A program made the position numbers and the translations under genes. A DNA stretch of 64,000 nucleotides. Origin: Mucilaginibacter sp. PPCGB 2223 (GTDB lineage Bacteria > Bacteroidota > Bacteroidia > Sphingobacteriales > Sphingobacteriaceae). Positions 34,882 through 42,990 of the stretch are shown in pieces. The number at the start of each line of letters is the position of its first letter. Position 1 is the first letter of the stretch. Location of the stretch: the NCBI RefSeq assembly GCF_001705515.1, contig NZ_MDJS01000005.1, forward strand, positions 1-64,000, in the 5' to 3' direction. The notes beneath the pieces are model-generated. The model searched no databases. It was not told the origin of the DNA and saw only the letters and a program-made list of their open reading frames with translations.

Positions 34882-35952
34882 ATGAAATTTAACACCCGTT
34901 TATTTATAACAGCCTTATTTTTTTTAGCTATTGCCGGATACTATGGTTGTAAGAGCCCCGGCAGCGAAACCATCAATATTACACCCGACGCAGGCACCGC
35001 TTACAAACTGGGCGATGTGGTACCGGTTAAAGCCTCATCGTCGGCAGGTACTATGCCCGATTCGGTTGTTTATCTGATCGATTCGATCAGGAACACCTCC
35101 CGTAAAGATACCCTGGCGGCCAGGATCAAAACCGACTCGCTGCCCTGTGGTTCGAGGCTGGTTACCGCCCGTTTTTATAAAGGCGGCAAAGTACAGGAAG
35201 CTTCCACCAATATTATCATAAAAGCCGCCGCCCCACCGGTTGAGTACACTTACAGAGTGAATAAAGTTTACCCGCACGACCCGGCATCATACACCGAAGG
35301 TTTGGAGTATCACGATGGTGATTATTTCTTCGAAAGCACCGGTCTCGAGAAAGAGTCGTACCTGCTCAAAGTCGACCTGAAAACCGGCAAAAGGTTACAG
35401 GCGGCCAAACTCGACGATCAGTATTTTGGCGAAGGCATCGCAACAGTTGGCGATAAGATACTGATGCTCACCTACCGCGAAGGCAAGGCTTTCGTGTACG
35501 ATAAAAACACTTTTAAAGTATTATCCACCATACCTTATACCTGGGGCCGCGAAGGCTGGGGCATGTGTTTCGACGGGAAGCATATCCTGAATGACGATAG
35601 CAGTAACCGCATCTTCTTTTTAAATAAAGATACCTTTATGCCCGAAAGCGCTATCGATGTATATGACGATAAGGGCCCGGTAAACGCAGTAAACGAACTG
35701 GAATACATTGATGGTAAGATATACGCCAACGTTTATACTACCGATAACATTTTGGTGATCAACCCAAAAAACGGCGCAGTACTGCAGCGCATCGATATGT
35801 CGAACCTGTGGCCGATGGCGCAAAGGCCCGCAAACTTTGATAACGACCAGAACGTTTTGAACGGCATAGCTTACGATAAAAAGGGCGGGCGTATTTTTGT
35901 AACCGGAAAAAAATGGCCGCACCTGTACCAGGTAAGCTTTATAAAAAAATAG
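34882..35952 (+). CDS. Glutaminyl-peptide cyclotransferase (beta-propeller type), lipoprotein
   Basis: 356 aa from the ATG at 34882, giving the signal FITALFFLAIAGYYGC with a lipobox ending in Cys. A leader region (about 30-120) has an Ig-like character. The propeller follows with YTEGLEYHDGDYFFESTGLE, FGEGIATVGDKILMLTYREG, GREGWGMCFDGKHIL and VNELEYIDGKIYANVY, diagnostic of the PF05096 glutamine cyclotransferase family. It turns N-terminal Gln of exported proteins into pyroglutamate. In Bacteroidota such cyclases act on many proteins whose signal peptides end just before Gln, like several in this window (…AQ). It sits directly downstream of yraN, overlapping that gene by design of the longer frame only. 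Confidence 0.85.
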   Translation: MKFNTRLFITALFFLAIAGYYGCKSPGSETINITPDAGTAYKLGDVVPVKASSSAGTMPDSVVYLIDSIRNTSRKDTLAARIKTDSLPCGSRLVTARFYKGGKVQEASTNIIIKAAAPPVEYTYRVNKVYPHDPASYTEGLEYHDGDYFFESTGLEKESYLLKVDLKTGKRLQAAKLDDQYFGEGIATVGDKILMLTYREGKAFVYDKNTFKVLSTIPYTWGREGWGMCFDGKHILNDDSSNRIFFLNKDTFMPESAIDVYDDKGPVNAVNELEYIDGKIYANVYTTDNILVINPKNGAVLQRIDMSNLWPMAQRPANFDNDQNVLNGIAYDKKGGRIFVTGKKWPHLYQVSFIKK

Positions 35953-36055
35953 CTTAACTCCCGATTAATTTTATGTACTTGTAAATAAGGCCGCAATAGT
36001 TTTATTTTGCAATAAAAACACCTCCCGTTTCTCAAAAACAGGAACGATGTGTATG

Positions 36056-36079
36056 AAAATCCCCAGGTCGGGGAATTTT
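36056..36079 (+). terminator. Hairpin between glutaminyl cyclase and LruC gene
   Basis: AAAATCCCC (36056-36064) pairs with GGGG and ATTTT (36070-36079) with one bulged A; loop AGGTC. Four T bases end the stem. It may terminate the cyclase transcript about 100 bases after its stop. An AGGAGG follows at 36083-36088, far from any start, so I do not call it a ribosome site. Confidence 0.45.
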
Positions 36080-36204
36080 ACCAGGAGGAAAATTATAAAA
36101 AACTTGCTTATTCTGTTAATTGACACACCGGAACAACTTTTGCTTATACAATGTCGTATATCAGCCTGTTTAGGCAGAAGAAATTTTCCAACTGTTATCT
36201 CAAA

Positions 36205-38385
36205 ATGAAAAAAACATTACTGATTGCGGCCTTACTCGGAGTGGTAGCGATCTCATCCTGTAAAAAAGATACTGCACAGCAGCCGGATACAACCACTACT
36301 GCCGGCATTAACTCGGTAGAGGCACCTACCGGTTTTAACTGGGCAAGCACCAGGAGTTTAAACGTATCGGCAACTATTACTGATACCCGTTTCGGAGCCA
36401 CAGCGATACACCGCATCGCTATTTACGACGGCGACCCGTTTAACGGTGGCCGTTTGCTGGCTGCAGGTTCGGCTACAACCGCCAATCCTTTTACTACAAA
36501 GATCACCATACCAACTGCGTTGGGTACGTTATACGTAGTTAAAACCTCCGCAGATAACTCACAGATCATTCAGAAAGTTACCCCGGGCCCTGCTGATATC
36601 GCGCTTACCTTCGGTTCTATCGACCCAAGCATAACCGCCGAAAAAGCGGCTGCAGGCAAACTGCAGGTAATGGGCGGTACGCCTGCCAGCCCCGACTGTA
36701 ACAGCGGCTGCTCCACAACCATCACCACCAGCACCAGCAACGTTAACGTTAACAGCGGCAATGTTATTTGCATTACCGGCAATAACATCACCGTAAGTTT
36801 TGCAAGCGTTAACGGCGGTACGGTAAGGGTATGCGGCAGCAATGTAACCTTACAGAACTATAACTTCCAGAATGGTTCGAACGTGTATGTTACCACCAAC
36901 GGCTCAGTAAACCTGAGCGGTGTAAACTTTAACTCATCAAGCTCAACGCTGTCAAACTGGGGCACGGTTAATTATAGCGGCTCGTTCCCGGATAACGGCA
37001 TTATTAACAACTACGGCACCATGAATGTATCCGGTGATTTCAACATCAACAGCAACGCCGGCGCATTAACCAACAACGGCACCATGAATATCGCCGGCAG
37101 TTTTAATAACGGCTCATCGGCATCAGCTACCAACAATGGCAGCATGATCGTCAGCGGTAACTTCCAGCAAAATGGCGGCGCGGGTGTATTTGTAAACAAC
37201 TGTTCGTTAAACATCGGAGGCGACTATAACCAAAGCTCGGCTGTAAAAAATTATAGCTACATCAAGGTTACCTCTAAAACAACCATCAATAGCAGCACTA
37301 CTTTAAACCTGTACAACGGTGCCATGTTTTCAACTCAGCACTTTTTGTTAGACGGATCTACCATTGCAGGTAACGGCAGCACTTCGTTATTACTCATAAC
37401 AACCGGCGATGCCAAGGTGCAAAACTCGGGCGCGATTATTACCGGCCCGATATCGGTTTGTGTTAAAGGGAATTTTTCAACCGCCTACATGAGCAACGGA
37501 GCCGCCCTTGATTGCGACTTATATATTCCCGTTTCGGGCTGTAACCCCGATGGTAACGGCACAGCTACCGTAAAAGATACCGATGGCGACGGCGTACCCG
37601 ATAACCTCGACGCTTTCCCTAACGATGCTACTAAAGCGTACATCAGCTCGGGCGGTACCGGCACCGTAGCTTTTGAAGATCAATGGCCCAATAAAGGCGA
37701 TTTTGATTTGAACGACCTGGTAATGTCATATTCGTACACCGTAATAACCAACGCAGCAAACGTGGTGGTACAGGTTACCGGCAAATACAGTTTACTGGCT
37801 ACCGGCGGTAATTACGGCAACGGTTTCGGCGTTGAGTTCCCAACGGCGCGAGCCAATGTTAGCGGCTTAACCCGCGGCACTTTGGAGGCCGGCCAAACCA
37901 AAGCGGTTGTTACCTTATTCTCCAACATGCGTACAGTAATGGCTAACTGGAACACCCAGCCGGGCGTAGCGCAATCGCCGGTTGTGAAAGACAGTATCAC
38001 CTTTAACGTAGCCAACGGCCCGACTTTAGCAAGCTTCGGCCAGGATGGTTACAACCCTTTCATCTGGAACATGGGCGGCGATAACAAACGTCACGAAGTT
38101 CACCTGTGGGGTAAAACACCAACTACGCTCGCCGATCAAAGCTTATTCGGTACGGGCGCCGATAATACCAACGTAGCCGCAGGCCGCTACTATGTAACTA
38201 CTACAGGTTTGCCTTATGCCATCAGCATACCGGCTACCTTCAGCTACCCTATCGAAGGTACTGATATCACCTCGGTATACCTGCATTTTGCCGACTGGGC
38301 ACAATCGGGCGGTACATCGTATACCGACTGGTACAGCAATACGGCTACCGGTTACCGGAACACCAGCCTGATCTACACACATTGA
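36205..38385 (+). CDS. LruC-domain surface protein with beta-solenoid repeats
   Basis: 726 aa from ATG 36205. A lipobox-type signal ends in LGVVAISSC. Residues about 200-420 hold repeated GTMN-x-SG-x-F and NNGTMNIAGSF-like units (Asn/Gly/Ser-rich), which suggest a right-handed beta-helix. A calcium-type loop DTDGDGVPDNLDAFPND precedes the C-terminal LruC domain (ending with VYLHFADWAQSGG and NTSLIYTH). Lipid-anchored, probably surface-exposed adhesin or matrix-binding protein. A strong hairpin follows. Confidence 0.8.
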   Translation: MKKTLLIAALLGVVAISSCKKDTAQQPDTTTTAGINSVEAPTGFNWASTRSLNVSATITDTRFGATAIHRIAIYDGDPFNGGRLLAAGSATTANPFTTKITIPTALGTLYVVKTSADNSQIIQKVTPGPADIALTFGSIDPSITAEKAAAGKLQVMGGTPASPDCNSGCSTTITTSTSNVNVNSGNVICITGNNITVSFASVNGGTVRVCGSNVTLQNYNFQNGSNVYVTTNGSVNLSGVNFNSSSSTLSNWGTVNYSGSFPDNGIINNYGTMNVSGDFNINSNAGALTNNGTMNIAGSFNNGSSASATNNGSMIVSGNFQQNGGAGVFVNNCSLNIGGDYNQSSAVKNYSYIKVTSKTTINSSTTLNLYNGAMFSTQHFLLDGSTIAGNGSTSLLLITTGDAKVQNSGAIITGPISVCVKGNFSTAYMSNGAALDCDLYIPVSGCNPDGNGTATVKDTDGDGVPDNLDAFPNDATKAYISSGGTGTVAFEDQWPNKGDFDLNDLVMSYSYTVITNAANVVVQVTGKYSLLATGGNYGNGFGVEFPTARANVSGLTRGTLEAGQTKAVVTLFSNMRTVMANWNTQPGVAQSPVVKDSITFNVANGPTLASFGQDGYNPFIWNMGGDNKRHEVHLWGKTPTTLADQSLFGTGADNTNVAAGRYYVTTTGLPYAISIPATFSYPIEGTDITSVYLHFADWAQSGGTSYTDWYSNTATGYRNTSLIYTH

Positions 38386-38418
38386 TTTTTGATATAGTTA
38401 AATAAGATATAAATAAGA

Positions 38419-38446
38419 AAGCCGCCCGTGAGTATCCGGGCGGCTT
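38419..38446. terminator. Bidirectional terminator between LruC and PepSY genes
   Basis: AAGCCGCCCG (38419-38428) pairs exactly with CGGGCGGCTT (38437-38446), loop TGAGTATC. A-rich on the left, T-rich on the right, between convergent genes. Confidence 0.8.
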
Positions 38447-38466
38447 CCTTGTTATAGAACAACTCC

Positions 38467-38892
38467 TTAGTCGATCTTAATGAACTTTCCGTTCTCATCA
38501 AATACCAGGTCCTTGCCTTTTACCTCGGCTTCGTAAGTTAATTTGCCTCCAGCATCGGTTACTTTACCGGCCTCTGTAATCGGTGCCTTATAATGTTCTT
38601 TTATGTAAGGCGCTATACTTTTCGGGAGCTCGCTTACCGGTATGGCATTCACAATTTCGACAAATGAGCCGGCCGGCGTAAATACGGCCGAGTGGTCCTC
38701 GCCCGATTTACCTCCCCAGTTAGCTTCATAGTTACCTTTTTCCTTTTCCCAGGTTACCTTGGTTGCCGCAGGATATTTCATTGCAAATTCGGTTTTTACC
38801 GCCGATGGTACATCTTTGGATTTTACACCCTGAGCGGCAGCGATCGAGGCGGTACAGCCCAGCGCAAGCGCAATTAAAAGTACAGTTTTCAT
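38467..38892 (-). CDS. PepSY-like exported protein
   Basis: A 141-aa protein with signal MKTVLLIALALGCTASIAAA. The mature part SAVKTEFAMKYPAATKVTWE through LTYEAEVKGKDLVFDENGKF is a tandem of the PepSY-like (DUF2874) half-repeats. Such small periplasmic proteins are often induced by stress or metals; no specific function is known. Confidence 0.8.
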   Translation of the reverse strand: MKTVLLIALALGCTASIAAAQGVKSKDVPSAVKTEFAMKYPAATKVTWEKEKGNYEANWGGKSGEDHSAVFTPAGSFVEIVNAIPVSELPKSIAPYIKEHYKAPITEAGKVTDAGGKLTYEAEVKGKDLVFDENGKFIKID

Positions 38893-39039
38893 GCTTTTGA
38901 TTTTTAATGGTTTCCTCCAATAATAAAGACCATTTCTGAAATAAACCTGTATCCTTTCTGGAAAAAATCTGTACGAATATATTGCCGGTAAAACAATTCT
39001 GCGATTTTAAGTATTTATACCTCGTTGATCCCTTAAAAA

Positions 39040-40359
39040 ATGAAGCTGAGTTTCTTCCCCAAATACCTGTTGGTTTTGTTAATGCCGGTGATGTTCATCC
39101 CGTTAACATCCAAAGGCTACGCCGTATTGGCGCATGAGGCATTGATCGACGCCAGCTGGGATAAATACCTGAAACCCCTGCTCAAAAAACAATACCCCAA
39201 CAGTACGGATGAGGAATTGAAACAGGCCCACTCATATGCTTACGGAGGCGCGCTGATAGCCGATATGGGTTATTATCCGTTCGGCAGTACTTACTATACC
39301 GACCTGGCCCATTATGTACGCAGCGGCGATTTTGTGATAGCACTGATCAACGAGTCGGAAACGCTTAACGAATACGCTTTTGCGCTCGGCGCGCTGTCGC
39401 ACTACATGGCCGATGAATACGGGCATTCGCTGGCTACCAATGTAGCCGTGCCTATTGTTTATCCTAAGCTAAAGCAAAAATTTGGCGATGTGGTAACCTA
39501 TGAAGACGACCGCATTTCGCACAGCCGGATGGAATTTGCTTTTGATGTGCTGCAAACCGCCCGCGGTAATTACGCCCCGATCACTTACCACGATTTTATC
39601 GGGTTTAATGTTGCGCGGCCGGTGCTTGAGCGCGCTTTTCTGCGTACCTATGGCGAAGACCTGAACGATGTGTTCGGCGATCTGTCATTAAGTATATCAA
39701 CCTTCAGGTGGGCAGTTAAAAACCTTTTCCCCGGCCTGGCGCGCACGGCCTGGGCGCTTAAAAAGGATGATATCAAAAAGATAAACCCCTCGGCCACCGC
39801 CCGGAAATTCAGGTACAGGATGCGCCGGAGGGAATACTTTGCCGAATTTGGATATGCACACGAAAAACCGGGGTTAAAAGCCAGCATATTTTCATTCATC
39901 ATTAAAATCCTGCCCAAGGTGGGCCCGTTAAAAGCCCTTAAGTTTAAGGCGCCCGGAAGCGAAGGCGAAAAATTATTCAGCACCAGTTTTGACAGCATAC
40001 TGGTACATTACCAAACCGCGCTTACCAAACTTAACAAAAACCGCCTCATCCTGCCGGATATTGATTTTGATACGGGCAAGCCCACCAGGTTAGGCGAATA
40101 TGGCTTAACCGACGACACGTACAGCGACCTGGTATTAAAACTTAAAGACAAGAAGTTCGACAAATTATCGAACCCTTTAAAGCAAAACATCCTTGCCTTT
40201 TACAATACGCCCGATACTTCGGCTTATGCCAAACGCAAACCTGATGAATGGAAAAAAACCTACGCGGCCCTGAAGGAGCTTAAGGCCGCGCCGACCATCA
40301 AAACAGATACTTTGAAAAGCTTCCCTCCTGATGCGTCGGAAAAAGCAAAAGGGCAGTAG
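39040..40359 (+). CDS. Exported zinc-dependent phospholipase C-like protein
   Basis: A 439-aa protein with signal LLVLLMPVMFIPLTSKGYA. It shows the phospholipase C/S1-P1 nuclease fold pattern: AHEALIDASWDKYL, HSYAYGGALIADMGYYPFG, DLAHYVRSGDF and LGALSHYMADEYGHSLA. The His and Asp residues in these segments are the expected ligands for a three-zinc site. It may hydrolyse phospholipids or phosphodiesters in the periplasm. A bidirectional terminator overlaps its stop codon. Confidence 0.78.
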   Translation: MKLSFFPKYLLVLLMPVMFIPLTSKGYAVLAHEALIDASWDKYLKPLLKKQYPNSTDEELKQAHSYAYGGALIADMGYYPFGSTYYTDLAHYVRSGDFVIALINESETLNEYAFALGALSHYMADEYGHSLATNVAVPIVYPKLKQKFGDVVTYEDDRISHSRMEFAFDVLQTARGNYAPITYHDFIGFNVARPVLERAFLRTYGEDLNDVFGDLSLSISTFRWAVKNLFPGLARTAWALKKDDIKKINPSATARKFRYRMRRREYFAEFGYAHEKPGLKASIFSFIIKILPKVGPLKALKFKAPGSEGEKLFSTSFDSILVHYQTALTKLNKNRLILPDIDFDTGKPTRLGEYGLTDDTYSDLVLKLKDKKFDKLSNPLKQNILAFYNTPDTSAYAKRKPDEWKKTYAALKELKAAPTIKTDTLKSFPPDASEKAKGQ

Positions 40360-40372
40360 TTAATTACTGCCC
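40351..40372. terminator. Bidirectional terminator containing a stop codon
   Basis: GGGCAGTA (40351-40358) pairs exactly with TACTGCCC (40365-40372). The TAG stop of the phospholipase gene (40357-40359) is inside. A-rich left flank and TTTAA right flank fit termination of both convergent genes. Confidence 0.78.
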
Positions 40373-40385
40373 TTTAACCGGTTAA

Positions 40386-40910
40386 TCAATAAGCGTTATG
40401 CTGTTTAAGCATAGCGATATCTTTGGGTTGGATGTCGGTGATTGCGTAGGTTGGATTACCCGCTATATTTAATTCGTCGAGCACGTTAACCAGGTTGTCG
40501 TACACCGAATGATCGCTTGCTTTAATAACTACCAGCATGGATTTATGTGTACTGGTCTCGATGTATTTCTCTGCATCAACTATCGCGTGCCCTATGCCCT
40601 TGTTACCGTCGCTGGTAATTACAGGGTTAGTGATCGGTTTATCAGGCAGGCCGATAAACGATAGCACCTGGTTATTTTTACCAAGCTCTATGGTTAGTGT
40701 GCGGCTCGCCGGAAATTCACCCTCTATCGGCCCGTCATCGGGCATTACTGCTTTGAACATTTTAGGCTTCTGCAGCGTGGTTGTCAGCATAAAGAAGGTG
40801 ATCAGCAGAAAAGCCAGGTCGACCATTGCGGTGAGATCAACACGGGCATTTAATTTTTTACGCGGGGTTTTACCGGCAGGTTTTGCGGGCGATGAGTTAA
40901 GCTCGGCCAT
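40386..40910 (-). CDS. exbD: ExbD/TolR-like biopolymer transport protein
   Basis: A 174-aa protein with one N-terminal membrane helix: NARVDLTAMVDLAFLLITFF carries the proton-carrying Asp of ExbD/TolR. The rest is a periplasmic domain with Lys/Ala-rich start (about 1-20). ExbD works with ExbB and TonB to energise outer-membrane receptors. No exbB, second exbD or tonB is adjacent. Confidence 0.86.
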   Translation of the reverse strand: MAELNSSPAKPAGKTPRKKLNARVDLTAMVDLAFLLITFFMLTTTLQKPKMFKAVMPDDGPIEGEFPASRTLTIELGKNNQVLSFIGLPDKPITNPVITSDGNKGIGHAIVDAEKYIETSTHKSMLVVIKASDHSVYDNLVNVLDELNIAGNPTYAITDIQPKDIAMLKQHNAY

Positions 40911-41054
40911 GATGTTAAGTGTTAAGGTAAACAGATCGGTTTATTAAAACAGCCGGGTTGAGATGGCAGCCGTTTACAATAAAACGCTTGCCATCAGGGC
41001 ATTGTTGCGCCAGTAGTAAAATATTTATTCCGTAAAATTTAGCTGTGATTCAAC

Positions 41055-42575
41055 TCAATGATCGCACTCGTAAATGCTGCCGTCGGCGCTGTGAAAGATC
41101 AGGGTCATGGCCTTCCGTTGCTGTATGTCCTTTATAGTAAGTAAAGCAGGGTCGGGCAGCTTATCGAACACCACCACATAAAAATGCGATTGCCCGAGGA
41201 ACTTGCGGATAGCCTTCGGGTCGTTCTTATGCGGGATGTATTCGGATGCTAACCCTGTAAAAAAGTAGAAGGCTTCACAAGCATTGTTGTAAACCGTATA
41301 CCCGGGTTTGAACAATTCGAGGTGGGTTTTCATGAGGTTGATCAGCTCCGACTTGTTCCAGTCGTCATCCGTATACCCGGGTATGCCGTAATCGCATTCG
41401 TCGTCGTTCCGCTGCCAGTCGCGCTGATATTCGCCATAAGCAAACAATAGCCCGATGCCCACCGCCAGCACGGTTAGTGCAACCCGGTAGCCGGCCCTTG
41501 TCCTACGGATAAACTGTGGTACCCACCAGGTACATCCCCACAAAAATGGAATGAACAGGTGCGATAACAAACGGTTATTGAGGCGCTCGTACCGGCTGAT
41601 GGTTGCCGATAAGATCATAAATAAAGCGTATACGATAAAAAATGCCAGGGCGATATTCTCATAACTGTTGTACATGGCCCGGTTACGGAAGGCATTGTAC
41701 AAAAACACGGTAACAAAGGCCACAATAAGCAGCAGCGTAATGGTAAAGGCCAGCCCGTAAGCTTTTTGGCCGAAGGTAAACCAGTCGCACATCACGGTGC
41801 CGAAATAGTGCATATTTTCGGACAGGGACGTGAGCGATTTATACCTTGGCCCGGTACCGGTATGCGTAACCAGGTTATTGCGCACTAAGTTGGCTATCAG
41901 CAGCGATACCGAAATACTGCCGAAGATGAGGATGTGGCGTATCTTGTCTTTCAGCTTAAGCTCACTATCGCACAGCAAAAGCAAACCGCCGGTGCCTACC
42001 AGCGTAATGCCGGCATACCGCGTGATCAGGGCAAGTGCCGTGACGGTAGCCAACACGATCAACGATTTAACACTGTGCGTTTTTGTATAATGATGATAGG
42101 CCAGGAAAAACACCAATACCCATACCATAAACAAAGTTTCTGACCAGAGGTAGGTGTAGATTTCCAGCAGCGAAGGGCTTAGCACTATCGCCAGCAAAAT
42201 AACCCATTTGTATACTTTAGACGGGAACCTGAACCGCTCCATGATCACGCCCGAAAGGAAAATAAGCGTGCCGAACAGCAAACCATCAAGTACCGGGCCC
42301 AAACGTACCGGATCGGTACGTGTAATAAACTCGGCTATAGCCAAAAATGTGGGATAAAATACCGGGAACGCCACAATAGGTTTACCGCCGAAGTACACAT
42401 AGCCCAAACCCTCGTTAAGATTGCGCGCGGTGCTCATATACATAATACTATCGGGCGAGATGCCTACACCGCTGTATTTGGTAAAGATGTGTATCAGCAC
42501 AAAACCGGCGATGCCTGCAATCAGCGCATCCAGATGGTCAGTAATAAATTTACGTATAGCTGAAGCTGCGGTCAT
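41055..42575 (-). CDS. Polytopic GT-C type membrane protein
   Basis: A 506-aa protein with roughly eleven hydrophobic segments and a soluble C-terminal 110 residues. The first loop has SGVGISPDSIMYMSTARNLN with an acidic residue after the first helix, the mark of GT-C glycosyltransferases using lipid-linked sugar donors (GT39/83-like). The family is inferred from topology and this motif. It probably adds a sugar to a surface glycan or lipid. Confidence 0.65.
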   Translation of the reverse strand: MTAASAIRKFITDHLDALIAGIAGFVLIHIFTKYSGVGISPDSIMYMSTARNLNEGLGYVYFGGKPIVAFPVFYPTFLAIAEFITRTDPVRLGPVLDGLLFGTLIFLSGVIMERFRFPSKVYKWVILLAIVLSPSLLEIYTYLWSETLFMVWVLVFFLAYHHYTKTHSVKSLIVLATVTALALITRYAGITLVGTGGLLLLCDSELKLKDKIRHILIFGSISVSLLIANLVRNNLVTHTGTGPRYKSLTSLSENMHYFGTVMCDWFTFGQKAYGLAFTITLLLIVAFVTVFLYNAFRNRAMYNSYENIALAFFIVYALFMILSATISRYERLNNRLLSHLFIPFLWGCTWWVPQFIRRTRAGYRVALTVLAVGIGLLFAYGEYQRDWQRNDDECDYGIPGYTDDDWNKSELINLMKTHLELFKPGYTVYNNACEAFYFFTGLASEYIPHKNDPKAIRKFLGQSHFYVVVFDKLPDPALLTIKDIQQRKAMTLIFHSADGSIYECDH

Positions 42576-42600
42576 AACTGAGTATTAAACTATAAAATCA

Positions 42601-42801
42601 TTATCGTGTTTTACTTCCTTTTCGGGTGCGTTTTATCAACACCCATATAATAAGGCCTAAAATGATTAATGCCGAGTACATTTTTAGCCTGAAAACCAAT
42701 ACGCCCGCTTCATAACCAAGCTTAACCGCCGAACCAATAATAAAACAACTGTTTAAACAAATAGACACAATGAGCAGCAGCAGGTAGTGGATCTTCTTCA
42801 T
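42601..42801 (-). CDS. Small membrane protein with lipobox-like start
   Basis: 66 aa: MKKIHYLLLLIVSICLNSC is hydrophobic and ends in a lipobox-like LNSC; a second hydrophobic segment MYSALIILGLIIWVLI is followed by a basic tail. Unrecognised family. It lies 25 bases upstream of the GT-C gene on the same strand and may be co-transcribed. Confidence 0.5.
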   Translation of the reverse strand: MKKIHYLLLLIVSICLNSCFIIGSAVKLGYEAGVLVFRLKMYSALIILGLIIWVLIKRTRKGSKTR

Positions 42802-42990
42802 AAAAGCGGCTGAAATTAAAAAAAATGACCGACATTAATATCCGCAACCAATCAATTAGCGTTTATATCCGTATAATACGGCCATAGCGGTAATTATTGT
42901 GTTACCATCGTTATTTATGGAGCGCAATTTGTTAATAATGTGGGGCCTTTATAGTATTTTTATGGTTAACCTTTTACCCTGCTTTTTTAT

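Noticed and set aside
36083..36088. AGGAGG as ribosome-binding site
   Set aside because: It is over 100 bases from the LruC start, and Bacteroidota rarely depend on strong Shine-Dalgarno sites.
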